From: Hydrogenophaga sp.
GTDB lineage: Bacteria > Pseudomonadota > Gammaproteobacteria > Burkholderiales > Burkholderiaceae_C
Direction of reading: 5' to 3'
Length of the DNA: 64,000 nucleotides
Assembly: GCF_019635465.1 (NCBI RefSeq)
Contig: NZ_JAHBZK010000002.1
Coordinates: forward strand, 186,001 to 250,000
A program made the position numbers and the translations under genes. Of the stretch, positions 44,423-53,860 are shown piece by piece. Numbering within the stretch: position 1 is the stretch's first letter; each line of letters starts with the position of its first letter. The notes under the pieces are model-generated. The model made no database searches and had not been told where the DNA came from. It saw only the letters and a list, made by a program, of their open reading frames with translations.

Positions 44423-45342
44423 CCGCCCACTACCTCGGCCCCTTGCCCGACCACGGGCGCTTTGCCTACCGCGCCATCACCCAGCGGCCCGACTACCGCT
44501 GGCCCAATGGCGCAAGGCTGGCGGTCTACCTCGGCTTCAACATCGAGCACTTCGCCTTTGGCGAGGGCATGGGCGCCTGCATCGGCCCGGCCTCGCCGCA
44601 GCCCGACGTGCTCAACTTCAGCTGGCGGGAGTACGGCAACCGCGTGGGTGCCTGGCGCTGTCTGGAACTCTTCGACAGCCTGGGCCTGCCCAGCGCCGCG
44701 CTCATCAACACCGCGCTGTACCACCACTGCCCCGAGCTCGTGGCGGCCTTCGTGGCGCGTGGCGACGAGCTGGTCGGCCATGGCCACAGCAACGCCGAGC
44801 GCCAGGGCACGCTCGACGAAGCCGGCGAGCGCGAGTTGCTGCTGCATTGCCGCCATTTGATGCGCGAGCACAGCGGCGTCGAGCCGCAGGGCTGGCTGTC
44901 GCCCTGGATCTCCGAGAGCGCGCTCACCCCCGACCTGCTGGCCGAAACCGGCTACCGCTACAACCTCAACTGGTGCCACGATGACCAGCCGGTGCGCATG
45001 CGAACCCGCGGCGGTCAGACGATGTGGTCGATTCCGTATCCGCAGGAGCTCAACGACATTCCCATGATCGTGGCGCGCCAGATGGACGGCAAAGACTTCG
45101 CGCAGATGGTCATCGACAACACCGACGAAATGCTCGATCAGTCGCGCAGCCAGCCGCTGGTGATGGGCCTGGCGCTGCACCCCTATCTGGTGGGCCAGCC
45201 CTACCGCCTGCGCCACCTGCGCCGCGCCCTGCAGCACCTGGCCGCTGCGCGCGACCGGGGCGAGGTCTGGTTCACCACGCCCGGTGCCATAGCCGCGCAC
45301 GTCAGCGAACTCGCCCAACAGCAACCCGAGGTCTTCGCATGA
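44419..45342 (+). CDS. Polysaccharide-deacetylase-family hydrolase (PuuE allantoinase-like)
   Basis: A 307-residue NodB-fold hydrolase. The segment DELVGHGHSNAERQGTL carries the metal-ligand-like histidines and GWLSPW corresponds to a later NodB motif. The opening RFAYRAITQRPDYRWPNGARLAVYLGFNIEHF is characteristic of the PuuE-like subgroup that hydrolyses cyclic amides such as allantoin rather than polysaccharides. It has no signal peptide, consistent with a cytoplasmic amidohydrolase. It overlaps its neighbours on both sides by 4 nt. In context it may open a cyclic ureide or imide before the amidase acts. Confidence 0.9.
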   Translation: MTAHYLGPLPDHGRFAYRAITQRPDYRWPNGARLAVYLGFNIEHFAFGEGMGACIGPASPQPDVLNFSWREYGNRVGAWRCLELFDSLGLPSAALINTALYHHCPELVAAFVARGDELVGHGHSNAERQGTLDEAGERELLLHCRHLMREHSGVEPQGWLSPWISESALTPDLLAETGYRYNLNWCHDDQPVRMRTRGGQTMWSIPYPQELNDIPMIVARQMDGKDFAQMVIDNTDEMLDQSRSQPLVMGLALHPYLVGQPYRLRHLRRALQHLAAARDRGEVWFTTPGAIAAHVSELAQQQPEVFA

Positions 45343-46553
45343 ACTTCCCGATCCAGGACACCGTGGGCGCATGGGTGCCGCACGGCCGCTTCGTGGTCGA
45401 CGGCCGCAGCAGCGGTCCACTGGCCGGCCTGCGCTTCGCGGCCAAAGACGTGTTCCACGTGGCCGGCCATCCGACGGCCGCCGGCAACCCCGACTGGCTT
45501 TCGTCGCACCCCGTGCCCACGGCCAACGCCGCCGTCATCGACCGCCTGCTCGGCGCCGGTGCCACGCTCGTGGGCAAGGTACTCACCGACGAACTGGCCT
45601 ACAGCCTGCATGGTGACAACGCCCACTTCGGCACGCCCATCAACACGCGCTACCCCGATCGTGTGCCGGGTGGCTCTTCCAGCGGATCGGCCGCGGCGGT
45701 GGGCGCCCACCTGGTGGACTTCGCGCTCGGCACCGACACCGGCGGCTCCACCCGCGTACCCGCCAGCTACGGCGGCCTGTGGGGCCTGCGCACCACGCAC
45801 GGCCTGGTGTCGGCCGAGGGCCTGGTGCCGCTGCACCCGAGCTTCGATACCGTGACCTGGCTGGCGCACGAGGCCGACACCTTCGAGCGCGTGGGCCGCG
45901 TGCTGCTGCCGGCGAGCGCCTGGGCGCCGCGGCGCCTGCTGGTGCCGCAGGACGCCTGGGACCTGGCCGACCCGCTGTTCGCCGAGCCGCTGGCGCGCGT
46001 GCGCGACGCCTTGGCCGCCCAACTGGGCGTGGGCGCGCAGGCCACGCGCTGGTCGGGCGACAGCACGCTCGACGCCTGGCGCCAAGTGTATGCCACCGCC
46101 GGCGCCTTCGACGGCTGGCAAACCCATGGCGACTGGATCACACAACACCAACCGGTGTTCGGCGACGCGATTGCCGCGCGCTGGGCCGCGGCCAGCCGCG
46201 TGAGCGAGGCCGACGCCACCCAGGCGCGCGCGCAATGGGCCCACATCCGTGCGCAGGTGCGCGACCTGCTGGGCCCCGATGGCGTGGCCGTGCTGCCCTC
46301 GGCCGCCAGCCTGGCACCGCGGCGCGACGCCAGCGCCGCCGACGTGGACGCGGTGCGCCTGCGCACCATGGCCATCACCTGCATCGCGGGGCTGGCCGGT
46401 CTGCCGCAGGTGAGCCTGCCGATCGACACCGCCGACGGCGAGGTCGTGGGCATCTCGCTGATGGGCCCGCCCGGCAGCGACCTTGAGCTGATCCGGCTCG
46501 CGACCCGGCTGCACCCGATGGTGCAGACTCCGCACCATGCCGAACGCTGCTGA
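45339..46553 (+). CDS. Amidase-signature-family hydrolase
   Basis: A 404-residue amidase with the Ser-cisSer-Lys triad region: Lys in FAAKDVF (about 36), the GGSSSGSAAAV signature (about 111-121), and the nucleophile Ser in GTDTGGSTR (about 136). It is close to AtzF/AtzE-like and indoleacetamide-type amidases in length and layout. It probably releases ammonia from an open-chain amide or carbamoyl compound. It overlaps the upstream gene by 4 nt and the downstream gntR by 17 nt, so the four genes are tightly coupled. Confidence 0.93.
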   Translation: MNFPIQDTVGAWVPHGRFVVDGRSSGPLAGLRFAAKDVFHVAGHPTAAGNPDWLSSHPVPTANAAVIDRLLGAGATLVGKVLTDELAYSLHGDNAHFGTPINTRYPDRVPGGSSSGSAAAVGAHLVDFALGTDTGGSTRVPASYGGLWGLRTTHGLVSAEGLVPLHPSFDTVTWLAHEADTFERVGRVLLPASAWAPRRLLVPQDAWDLADPLFAEPLARVRDALAAQLGVGAQATRWSGDSTLDAWRQVYATAGAFDGWQTHGDWITQHQPVFGDAIAARWAAASRVSEADATQARAQWAHIRAQVRDLLGPDGVAVLPSAASLAPRRDASAADVDAVRLRTMAITCIAGLAGLPQVSLPIDTADGEVVGISLMGPPGSDLELIRLATRLHPMVQTPHHAERC

Positions 46554-47325
46554 CCCCGCCGCCCCGTCCAAAAAACCTTCCGCACGCCGCGCGGCGCAGC
46601 GGGTGCCCGAGTTGGCGCTGGACCCCCGCCCGGCCGGGGCGCTGGCCAATGCCGACGGCGACGATGTCGAGGCGCGCATCTACCGCGCCGTCTTCGACAG
46701 CGTGATGAGCCAGCGCCTGCCGCCCGGCACCAAGCTGCCCGAGGCCGCGCTGTGCGAGCTGTTCGAGGTCAACCGCGGGGTGGTGCGCAAGGTGCTGCAA
46801 AAGCTCGCGCACGACCACATCGTGCAGCTGCGCCCCAACCGCGGCGCCATCGTGGCGGTGCCCACGCGCGAGGAAACGCAGCAGATCTTCGAGGCGCGCC
46901 GCGCGCTGGAGGCCGCCATCGTCCGCCTCGTGGCCGAGCGCGCCACGCCGGCCGACCTCAAGGCCTTGCGCAGCCAACTGCACGAAGAAAGCAAGGTCAT
47001 GCACCGGCCCGACCAGCCGGCCTGGGCCCGCCTGGCCAGTACCTACCACCTGCGCCTGGCCGAGCTCTCGGGCAACCCCATCCTGCACCGCTACCTGGTC
47101 GAGATCGTCTCGCGCTGCTCGCTCATCGTCGCGCTCCACCAGCCGCCCGGCAACGCCGCCTGCGAGCACGACGAGCACGAACGCATCGTCGACCACATCG
47201 CGCGCGGCGATGCCGACGGCGCGGTGGCCTTGATGGACGAGCACTTGCGCGAACTGGAACGCCACCTGGCGCTGGAGCGGCCCACCCCGCGCAAGGACCT
47301 GGCGCACCTGCTGGGTCTGGGTTGA
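46537..47325 (+). CDS. GntR-family regulator with FCD domain, second copy
   Basis: A 262-residue FadR-subfamily regulator. An N-terminal tail of about 40 residues rich in Ala/Pro/Arg precedes the helix-turn-helix (LPEAALCELFEVNRGVVRKVLQKLAHDHIV). The FCD domain has His residues in TYHLRL, HDEHERIV and MDEHLREL. It overlaps the amidase gene by 17 nt and so is made from the operon it probably controls. The palindrome at 43864-43879 next to the sigma-54 promoter is its most likely site. It is only distantly similar to the regulator at 17815. Confidence 0.92.
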   Translation: MPNAADPAAPSKKPSARRAAQRVPELALDPRPAGALANADGDDVEARIYRAVFDSVMSQRLPPGTKLPEAALCELFEVNRGVVRKVLQKLAHDHIVQLRPNRGAIVAVPTREETQQIFEARRALEAAIVRLVAERATPADLKALRSQLHEESKVMHRPDQPAWARLASTYHLRLAELSGNPILHRYLVEIVSRCSLIVALHQPPGNAACEHDEHERIVDHIARGDADGAVALMDEHLRELERHLALERPTPRKDLAHLLGLG

Positions 47326-47496
47326 ACAGGGCACCCCGCGTCGTGACGAGTCGCACGGTCGTGGCGTAGCCGCCGATCACCTCCGGGAAACTCCCGTCCC
47401 GCCAGCGTGGCGTTACCCCGGTCGGTACCGTACAGTGGGCCATCCATTCGGCGGCCAGTCGGCTGTGCATTCAGGGAGTCAAGGAGACGCCTGCCA

Positions 47497-50094
47497 GTGG
47501 CTCAAAACAAGAAACGCCTCGTCCAGGTCTGGTTGCCGCTGCTGCCCGCGGTGGTGGCTGTGCTGTTGCTGGCCATGGTGCTGTGGCTCGTCGACCGCAC
47601 GGTCGGTGAAGAGCTGGTCCGCCGGGCGCACCAGCGCGTGGCCCAGACCGGCAGCATCTATGCCGACCAGGTCTCGCGCGTGCTGGCGCAACGCGCCGGC
47701 GAGCTGGAGCTGATGGCCGGCCTGCCGGCGCTGGGTCTGGGCGTCGACGACCTGCGCATGCAACTCACCCAGCTGCGCCGCAGTTCGCCGGCTTATGTCT
47801 GGATCGGCGCGACCGACAGCCACGGCAAGGTGATCGCCGGCAGCGACGGTTTGCTGGAGGGGCGCGACATCGGCAAGCGCCCTGTGTACCTGGAAGGCAT
47901 CCGCGGTCTGTGGTTCGGCAGCCTGCACCCGCCGCTGGCGTTGGTCGATCCGCTGCGCTCCAGGCAGCTGCCGGTGCCCAGGGAGCTGGCCGACATTGCC
48001 CAACCCTACAAGGACGCACAGGGCGAGCGCGGCGTGCTGGCGGCGCACATGGACGGCGCCTACTTCGACCGCCTGCGCGCCAGTGCGGTGGGCCCGTCGC
48101 TGGCGCAACGCGGCATGCAGGTTGTGCTGGTCGAATCCAATGGCGCCTTGCTGCTGGGCGAGGCCCCCGGCTTGAGCCCCGAGCAGACCCAGCAGCTGAT
48201 GGCCGCCCCGGCGGGTGTGCCGGCCACCTACGTCGTCGACGGCGATCAGCGCGTGATGGTGACCCGTGTGCCCATCCAGCCCGTCGACTCGCGCCTGCGT
48301 GCCGACTGGCAGGTCTTCGCCTGGCAGCCCTTGGCGCAAGTGCTGGCGCCGGTGCGCGAGCTGCAACGCCTGGTCACGCTGGTGGCGGGGGCGCTGGCCC
48401 TGGGGCTGGGCATCGCCGGGTTCTGGCTGTCGCGCCGCCTGGCCCAGCCCTACAGCGACCTGCTGGACGTGGTGGCCCAACGCGCGAGCCTGGGCGGACT
48501 CGGTGGTTCGGGCGAGACCTTGCGGGCGGTGACCGAGCAGCTGCGCCTGCTGCCCAGCGACGAACCCCACTCGCGGTCCGAGCAGACGCTGGCCCGCGTG
48601 CTGCAGGACGCGAGCCGCTTGCAGGCGGTGGTGGATCACCTGCCGGCACCGGTCTACCTGGTCGACATGGGCTTGCACATCACCTACTGGAACCGGGCCG
48701 CTGAGCGTGTCTTCGGCTGGTCGGCGGGCGAAGCCATGGGGCGCCACGTGGGCGAGCTGTTTCGCGACCGCACGCCCAGTGACGAGCGCGAACGGCTGCG
48801 CCGCGACTTTCTGGTCAGCCCCGGCCCCTGGCTGTTCACCGCCAACATGCTGCGCCGCGACGGCACCGACATGTGGGGCGAGTGGCGCCTGACCAAGCTG
48901 CTCGATGCCGACGGCGCGGCGCTGGGCATCATTGCGCAGGTGCGCGACATGACGGTCGAGCGCCAGAGCGAGCAGCGCCTGCGCGAGCAGGGCGAGGTGC
49001 TGGCGGGCGTGATCAATGGCGCCAGCGACGCTGTCATCAGCGTCAACATGCAAGGGCGCATCACCTTGTTCAACCCGGCCGCCGAGCGCATCTTCGGACG
49101 TGCCGCGGGGGACATGCTGGGGCAGCCGCTGGAGCGCTTGCTGCCACCCGCGTACCGCAACGAGCACGCGGGCCTGATGAAACGCTTCGCCGATTCGCAG
49201 AGCACCTCGCGCCGCATGGGCTTCGGGCGGGTGCAGGGCGTGCACGCCGACGGCGCCTTGCTGGAGCTGGAGGCGTCCATCTCGCAGGTGACGGTGCGCG
49301 GCGAGAAGCTGCTGACCGCCATCCTGCGCGACGTCACCGCACGCGTGCGCGACGAACAGGCACTGGCGCGCTACCAGCTTGAGCTGTCCGAGCTCACGCA
49401 GCGCTTGCTGCACCAGGAGCAGGTCACCACGCGCGAGCTGGCGCAGACGCTGCACGACCAGCTGGGCCAGACGCTGGGCGCCATTCGCCTGTCTTACGAC
49501 GCGCTGGGCGGGGTGGCCCAGCAGCACCTGCCGGCCGCGGCCTTCGAGCGCGCGCAGATCGTGGGTCGCCAGATCGACCAGGCCATCGCCGAGGTGCGCC
49601 AAGCCCTGGTCAAGCTGCGCCCGCCGCTGCTGGAGGAGATGGGCCTGGTGGCCGCCATCGACAACGACGTGCAGCTGCGCGCGCCCGAGGCCGAGCCGGT
49701 GCGGCTCGAATTCGTCAACCTGGGCGACACCGCGCGCGTGCGCTGGCCCGAGGACGTGGAGTACGCCGCGTTCATGGTTGTGCGAGAGGCCGTGGCCAAT
49801 GCCCTGCAACATGCGCAGGCCAGTTATGTGCTGGTGCGGGTGGACGGCGACCCCGATCGCCTGCGCCTGGACGTGGTCGATGACGGCGTGGGCCTGGCCG
49901 ATGGCATGGCCCTAGGCCGCCCCGGGCACCTGGGCATCGTCGGCATGCGCGAGCGGGCCCTGGCCATCGGTGCCCGACTCAGCGCGCGGCGGCGCCAGTC
50001 GGGTGGCACCCGCGTTACGCTGATCTGGACCAGCAACCCCGATCAGATGGCGCCGGACCGCGATGAGCTGCTGGCCAACTCAACGATCTTCTGA
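47497..50094 (+). CDS. Sensor histidine kinase of the NarX/DegS (HisKA_3) type with PAS domains
   Basis: An 865-residue membrane kinase. TM1 lies near 10-31, a periplasmic Cache-like region spans about 35-295 and TM2 lies near 303-325. Two PAS domains (about 370-490 and 495-620) follow. A HisKA_3 domain has phospho-acceptor His653 in LHDQLGQT, and a HATPase_c domain spans about 740-845 (DDGVGL, GHLGIVGMRERA). The start is the GTG at 47497, after AAGGAG; the frame extends upstream without support. It pairs with the NarL-type regulator 17 bp downstream, forming a complete two-component system. Confidence 0.92.
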   Translation: MAQNKKRLVQVWLPLLPAVVAVLLLAMVLWLVDRTVGEELVRRAHQRVAQTGSIYADQVSRVLAQRAGELELMAGLPALGLGVDDLRMQLTQLRRSSPAYVWIGATDSHGKVIAGSDGLLEGRDIGKRPVYLEGIRGLWFGSLHPPLALVDPLRSRQLPVPRELADIAQPYKDAQGERGVLAAHMDGAYFDRLRASAVGPSLAQRGMQVVLVESNGALLLGEAPGLSPEQTQQLMAAPAGVPATYVVDGDQRVMVTRVPIQPVDSRLRADWQVFAWQPLAQVLAPVRELQRLVTLVAGALALGLGIAGFWLSRRLAQPYSDLLDVVAQRASLGGLGGSGETLRAVTEQLRLLPSDEPHSRSEQTLARVLQDASRLQAVVDHLPAPVYLVDMGLHITYWNRAAERVFGWSAGEAMGRHVGELFRDRTPSDERERLRRDFLVSPGPWLFTANMLRRDGTDMWGEWRLTKLLDADGAALGIIAQVRDMTVERQSEQRLREQGEVLAGVINGASDAVISVNMQGRITLFNPAAERIFGRAAGDMLGQPLERLLPPAYRNEHAGLMKRFADSQSTSRRMGFGRVQGVHADGALLELEASISQVTVRGEKLLTAILRDVTARVRDEQALARYQLELSELTQRLLHQEQVTTRELAQTLHDQLGQTLGAIRLSYDALGGVAQQHLPAAAFERAQIVGRQIDQAIAEVRQALVKLRPPLLEEMGLVAAIDNDVQLRAPEAEPVRLEFVNLGDTARVRWPEDVEYAAFMVVREAVANALQHAQASYVLVRVDGDPDRLRLDVVDDGVGLADGMALGRPGHLGIVGMRERALAIGARLSARRRQSGGTRVTLIWTSNPDQMAPDRDELLANSTIF

Positions 50095-50111
50095 AGCCTG
50101 GAGGCCATGAC

Positions 50112-50753
50112 ATGAGTGACGTCTACCTCGTTGACGACCACGCGATGATGCGCGACGGCCTGCGTGCCGTGCTGGAAGGAGCCGGCCACCGCGTGGTGGG
50201 CGAAGCCGAAAACCCCACTACCGCCCTGGCCGACATCGTGCGGCTGACGCCCTCCGTGGTGTTGCTCGACCTGCACCTGGGCACGCGCTCGGGCTTTGAG
50301 CTGCTGGAGCAGATCGCCAAGCGCAAGCTGTCCACGCGGGTGGTGATGCTCACCATGTCGGCGCAGGCGCGCCACGTGGCCGAGGCCATGCGACAAGGTG
50401 CCGACGGCTATGTGCTCAAGGGCTCACCGGCGCGCGAGGTGCTCAAGGCGGTGGCGGCTGTGCTCGAAGGGCGCAAATACCTCGGTGGCGAGGTGGCGCA
50501 GCTGGCCGTCGAAGGCCTCACCCAGACCGACGACAGCGGCGGCATCGCCTCGCTGTCGGTGCGCGAGCGCCAGGTCATCCAGCTCGTCGTGCAGGGGCGC
50601 ACCAGCGTCGAGATCGGCGAGCAGCTGCACCTGTCGCCCAAGACGGTCGAGAGCTACCGCAGCCGCCTGATGGCCAAGCTGGGGGTCAGCGACCTGCCCG
50701 CGCTGGTGCGACTGGCGATCCGCGAGGGCCTGATCAGCGCCGACGAACTCTGA
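50112..50753 (+). CDS. NarL/LuxR-family response regulator
   Basis: A 213-residue regulator. The receiver has DD at 8-9, phospho-acceptor Asp53 (VVLLDLHLG) and Lys103 (VLKGS). The C-terminal LuxR helix-turn-helix (about 145-205) shows SVRERQVIQLVVQGRTSVEIGEQL and SPKTVESYRSRLMAKLGV. It lies directly after its probable kinase (47497-50094). Its targets are unknown; no nitrate-reduction genes are in the window, so the NarX/NarL likeness is structural only. Confidence 0.95.
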   Translation: MSDVYLVDDHAMMRDGLRAVLEGAGHRVVGEAENPTTALADIVRLTPSVVLLDLHLGTRSGFELLEQIAKRKLSTRVVMLTMSAQARHVAEAMRQGADGYVLKGSPAREVLKAVAAVLEGRKYLGGEVAQLAVEGLTQTDDSGGIASLSVRERQVIQLVVQGRTSVEIGEQLHLSPKTVESYRSRLMAKLGVSDLPALVRLAIREGLISADEL

Positions 50754-50856
50754 TGGGGTGATCTGACCGAGCGCTGGTTGCGGGCGCAGGTTTTCCGCCG
50801 CCTTGCGTCCAGTTTTCCCGGCACCGCCGAAGCACGGGCTTGCGCACGATGCAAGC

Positions 50857-51312
50857 ATGTCTTCCTCCCCCTCCACCCAGGACACGCATCCGGCCGCCGA
50901 ACCCGTTGACGGTCCGGTGCTTCGCGTGCTGGCCGTCTGCGCGCGCGGCGAGCGGCTGCAGGCCTTGCGCGATGCGATCGCGCGCTGGCCCGTGCCCGCC
51001 CGGTTGATCTGGTCGCCCCTGCCCGAGCGCGCCCTGGCCAGCGTGGTGGCCGATGACCCCGATCTGGTGGTGCTGGACGCGCGCCTGGAGCCGGTGGGCG
51101 GCGCCGCACTGCGCCGCCACCTGATGCACCTGCGCCCGCACGCCATGGTGCTGAGCTTTGACGACGAGGCCAGCGAGCCGGGTGGCCACGCCAGCGTGTG
51201 GCATTGGTGTGAGCTGCCGGCCGTGATGCGCTGGTGGGCGCAGCGCCGTGCGCCGGCGCCTGTGCTGCCGGCATTGGCTTCTGCCAGGGCGCCCGCCGTG
51301 GGAGTGGCCTGA
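50857..51312 (+). CDS. Degenerate receiver-like protein
   Basis: A 151-residue protein whose central part (about 22-120) looks like a receiver fold with an Asp74 in DLVVLDARLEPVGG at the phosphorylation strand. The N-terminal acidic pair and the conserved Lys are missing, so normal phosphorylation is doubtful. No DNA-binding output is visible; the C-terminus is Ala/Pro-rich. Its stop overlaps the hybrid kinase start by 1 nt (TGATG), which implies coupled synthesis. It may be an allosteric partner or inhibitor of that kinase. An AmiR/NasT-like pseudoreceiver is the closest type I can suggest. Confidence 0.75.
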   Translation: MSSSPSTQDTHPAAEPVDGPVLRVLAVCARGERLQALRDAIARWPVPARLIWSPLPERALASVVADDPDLVVLDARLEPVGGAALRRHLMHLRPHAMVLSFDDEASEPGGHASVWHWCELPAVMRWWAQRRAPAPVLPALASARAPAVGVA

Positions 51313-53759
51313 TGGGCGAGTTGGTGTCCATCGCCCCCGCCGCCGACGCGCGCCGCGTGGCAGCGCTGGATCGCCTGGACCTGGCATCGCTGCCCGCCGA
51401 CGACGTGCTCGACGGCCTGGTACGCGCTGCCGCGCGCAGCCTGCGCTGCCCGGCGGCCATGGTCAACCTCATCGGGGCCGACGCCGCCTGGTCGGTGGCC
51501 AGCACCGACGGCCAGCGCAGCTGGCTGCCGCGTGAGCTGGCCTTTTGCAACACGGTCGTCTCCGATCGCCAGCCACTGATGCTGGGCGACCTTCAAGCCG
51601 ACACCCGCTTCGCACAACACCCGCTGGTGGTCGGTGAGCCCGGCCTGCGCTGCTACGCCGGCGTGCCGGTGGGCGACGGCGTCGAGGTGCTGGGCTCGCT
51701 GTGCGTGCTCGACACCAGCGAACACGCGTTCGATGCGGGCGATCACGAAGCCCTGGTCGACCTGGGGCGCGCGGTCTCGCAATGGCTGTCCTTGCGCCGG
51801 GTGCGCAGTGAGCGGCTGGCCCAGACCGCCCAGCAACGCGACCGCCTGGCCACCCTGGTGGCGCGGCGCACGGCCGAGCTGGAGCTGGCCCGCCAGAGCG
51901 CGGAAGCCGCCAGCGCGGCCAAGAGCACCTACCTGGCCACCATGAGCCACGAGATCCGCACGCCCCTCAACGGCGTGCTGGGGCTCATCGAGCTGGTGGA
52001 CCGCAGCGGGCTGCCCGGTCCGCAGCAAGAGTTGCTGCACACCGCGCGCGATTCCGCGCGCGCATTGCTCGGCCTCATCGACGACGTGCTCGACTTCGCC
52101 AAGATCGAAGCCGGCCGCCTGGTCATCCACGAAGCCCCGCTGGACCTGAGCAGCCTGATCGAGCGCTGCGCCGAAGGCCACCTGGGCAGTGCCCTGGCGC
52201 ACCGGGTGCGCTTGCAGGTGTTCGTGGACCCGGGTCTGGCCACCCAGCGCATGGGCGATGCCCTGCGCCTTCGGCAGGTGCTGGGCAACCTGGTGAGCAA
52301 CGCCATCAAGTTCGCAGGTGGGCGTGACCGCGATGGCTGGGTGCGGGTGCGTGCACGCGCGGTGGACAGCGACGAGGTGTTCGTCGAGGTCTGCGACAAC
52401 GGCCCCGGGCTCGACGCCGACACGGTCGCGCGGCTGTTTCAGCCCTTTGTCCAGGCCGAGGCGAGCACCAGCCTTCACTTTGGCGGCACCGGTCTCGGTC
52501 TGTCGATCTCGCAACGGCTGGCCCAGGCCATGGGCGGTTGCATCGATGTGCGCTCGGAGCGGGGTGCCGGTGCCTGCTTCACGCTGCAAGTGCCCTTGCG
52601 CCACCCCATGCCTGCGCTGGCGGATGGCGTGTCCGAACCCGCCGCCCCCGCGCTCGCCGGTGTGAGCTGTTGCTGGCTGCAGGCCCCCGCGGTCTGCGCC
52701 GACGACCTGGCGCGCTACCTGAGCGCCGAGGGGGCGCAATGGGTCGACATGCCACCGGGCCCGGTGGCGCCGTGCCCGGCGGGCGCCGATGGCCTGCTGC
52801 AGGTGGTGCGCGACGGTCGCGCCGCCTGGATCGCGCTCTGCCATGGCCAGCGCCGTGCCGCGCAAGCCATGGGCGACGGCATCTGGCGCCTGGACGTGGA
52901 CGCGCTGCGGCGTCAGGTGCTGGTGGAAACCGTGCTGCGCGCGCTGACGCCCACCGAGCCCCTGGCCGAACTGCCACCCACATCGCGCCGCTCCGCGCCG
53001 CTGCTGAGCACGGTGCGACCGGTGCTGGTCGCCGAGGACAACCCGGTCAACCGATACGTGATTGCCCACCAGCTCCAGCACCTCGGGGTGCCCCACGAGC
53101 TGGCCGTCGACGGCGAAGAGGCGCTGGCCATGTGGTCGCGCGACCCGGGCCGCTACAGCCTGTTGCTCACCGATCTGCACATGCCCGGCCTGGGTGGCCA
53201 TGGCCTGGTGAGCGCCATCCTCGATCGCGAACGTGCCACGCGCCTGCCGGTGGTGGCACTGACCGCCGATGTGGTGGACGGCGAAGCCGAGCGCGCCCTG
53301 GCCGCCGGCATGGACGACTACCTGACCAAGCCGATCGAGCTCGACCGGCTGGCGCAGGCGCTGCAGCGCTGGATCGGTGCTGATGCGGGGTCGCCTGCGA
53401 TCCCGCTCGAGCCGTCGGCCCAGGGCGGGAAACCAGCGTTTGATCGAGACGCCCTGACCCGCCTGATCGGCGAGGCGCCCGAGGCCCGGGCCGAGGCCAT
53501 CACCCTGTTTCTGCGCAACCTGCAGCGCGTGGAGGCCGACCTTGGCCAGGCCATTGCGCACCAGGACACCACCGCCCTGCGCGAGACGGCTCACCGTGCC
53601 CGCTCGTCCTCGCACGCCATGGGCGCGCACCGCCTGGGCGAGCTGCTGGGCGCGCTCGAATCGGCCGCTCGCGAAGGCCATGGCGGGCGGGCCGACGACC
53701 TGGTGCCCCTGATTTGCGAAGAAGCGGGTGTTGTGCGGCGTTGTTTGACGGATGAGTGA
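51312..53759 (+). CDS. GAF-domain hybrid histidine kinase with receiver and Hpt
   Basis: An 815-residue cytoplasmic hybrid kinase. A GAF domain (about 20-165) is followed by a coiled coil, HisKA with His213 ([11 protein letters not shown]), HATPase_c ([24 protein letters not shown]), a receiver with Asp621 ([10 protein letters not shown]) and an Hpt domain with His761 ([14 protein letters not shown]). In the Hpt motif the usual Lys after His is Arg. All phosphorelay modules are on one chain, but no DNA-binding regulator follows. It overlaps the degenerate receiver gene by 1 nt. Between HATPase and receiver, a segment at about 440-565 may be a second, decayed receiver. Confidence 0.92.
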   Translation: MGELVSIAPAADARRVAALDRLDLASLPADDVLDGLVRAAARSLRCPAAMVNLIGADAAWSVASTDGQRSWLPRELAFCNTVVSDRQPLMLGDLQADTRFAQHPLVVGEPGLRCYAGVPVGDGVEVLGSLCVLDTSEHAFDAGDHEALVDLGRAVSQWLSLRRVRSERLAQTAQQRDRLATLVARRTAELELARQSAEAASAAKSTYLATMSHEIRTPLNGVLGLIELVDRSGLPGPQQELLHTARDSARALLGLIDDVLDFAKIEAGRLVIHEAPLDLSSLIERCAEGHLGSALAHRVRLQVFVDPGLATQRMGDALRLRQVLGNLVSNAIKFAGGRDRDGWVRVRARAVDSDEVFVEVCDNGPGLDADTVARLFQPFVQAEASTSLHFGGTGLGLSISQRLAQAMGGCIDVRSERGAGACFTLQVPLRHPMPALADGVSEPAAPALAGVSCCWLQAPAVCADDLARYLSAEGAQWVDMPPGPVAPCPAGADGLLQVVRDGRAAWIALCHGQRRAAQAMGDGIWRLDVDALRRQVLVETVLRALTPTEPLAELPPTSRRSAPLLSTVRPVLVAEDNPVNRYVIAHQLQHLGVPHELAVDGEEALAMWSRDPGRYSLLLTDLHMPGLGGHGLVSAILDRERATRLPVVALTADVVDGEAERALAAGMDDYLTKPIELDRLAQALQRWIGADAGSPAIPLEPSAQGGKPAFDRDALTRLIGEAPEARAEAITLFLRNLQRVEADLGQAIAHQDTTALRETAHRARSSSHAMGAHRLGELLGALESAAREGHGGRADDLVPLICEEAGVVRRCLTDE

Positions 53760-53792
53760 CCGCCTGGGTCTTCGCGATCCAGTTTTCCCTAC

Positions 53793-53820
53793 TTCAGTGG
53801 CTCCTCGCCCGGGCCGACAT
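53793..53820 (+). promoter_or_regulatory. Sigma-28-like promoter of the Aer-like receptor gene
   Basis: TTCA (53793-53796), 16 bp, then GCCGACAT (53813-53820). The spacer equals that of the other two candidates in this window. The match is moderate. Confidence 0.35.
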
Positions 53821-53860
53821 AACTGACACGAACCTTTCTTCCATCACCCAAGAGGCCATC

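Noticed and set aside
50424-53681. A 1085-codon open frame antisense to the GAF hybrid kinase and NarL-type genes
   Set aside because: Same reason: it crosses several real genes and has no domain or ribosome-binding site.
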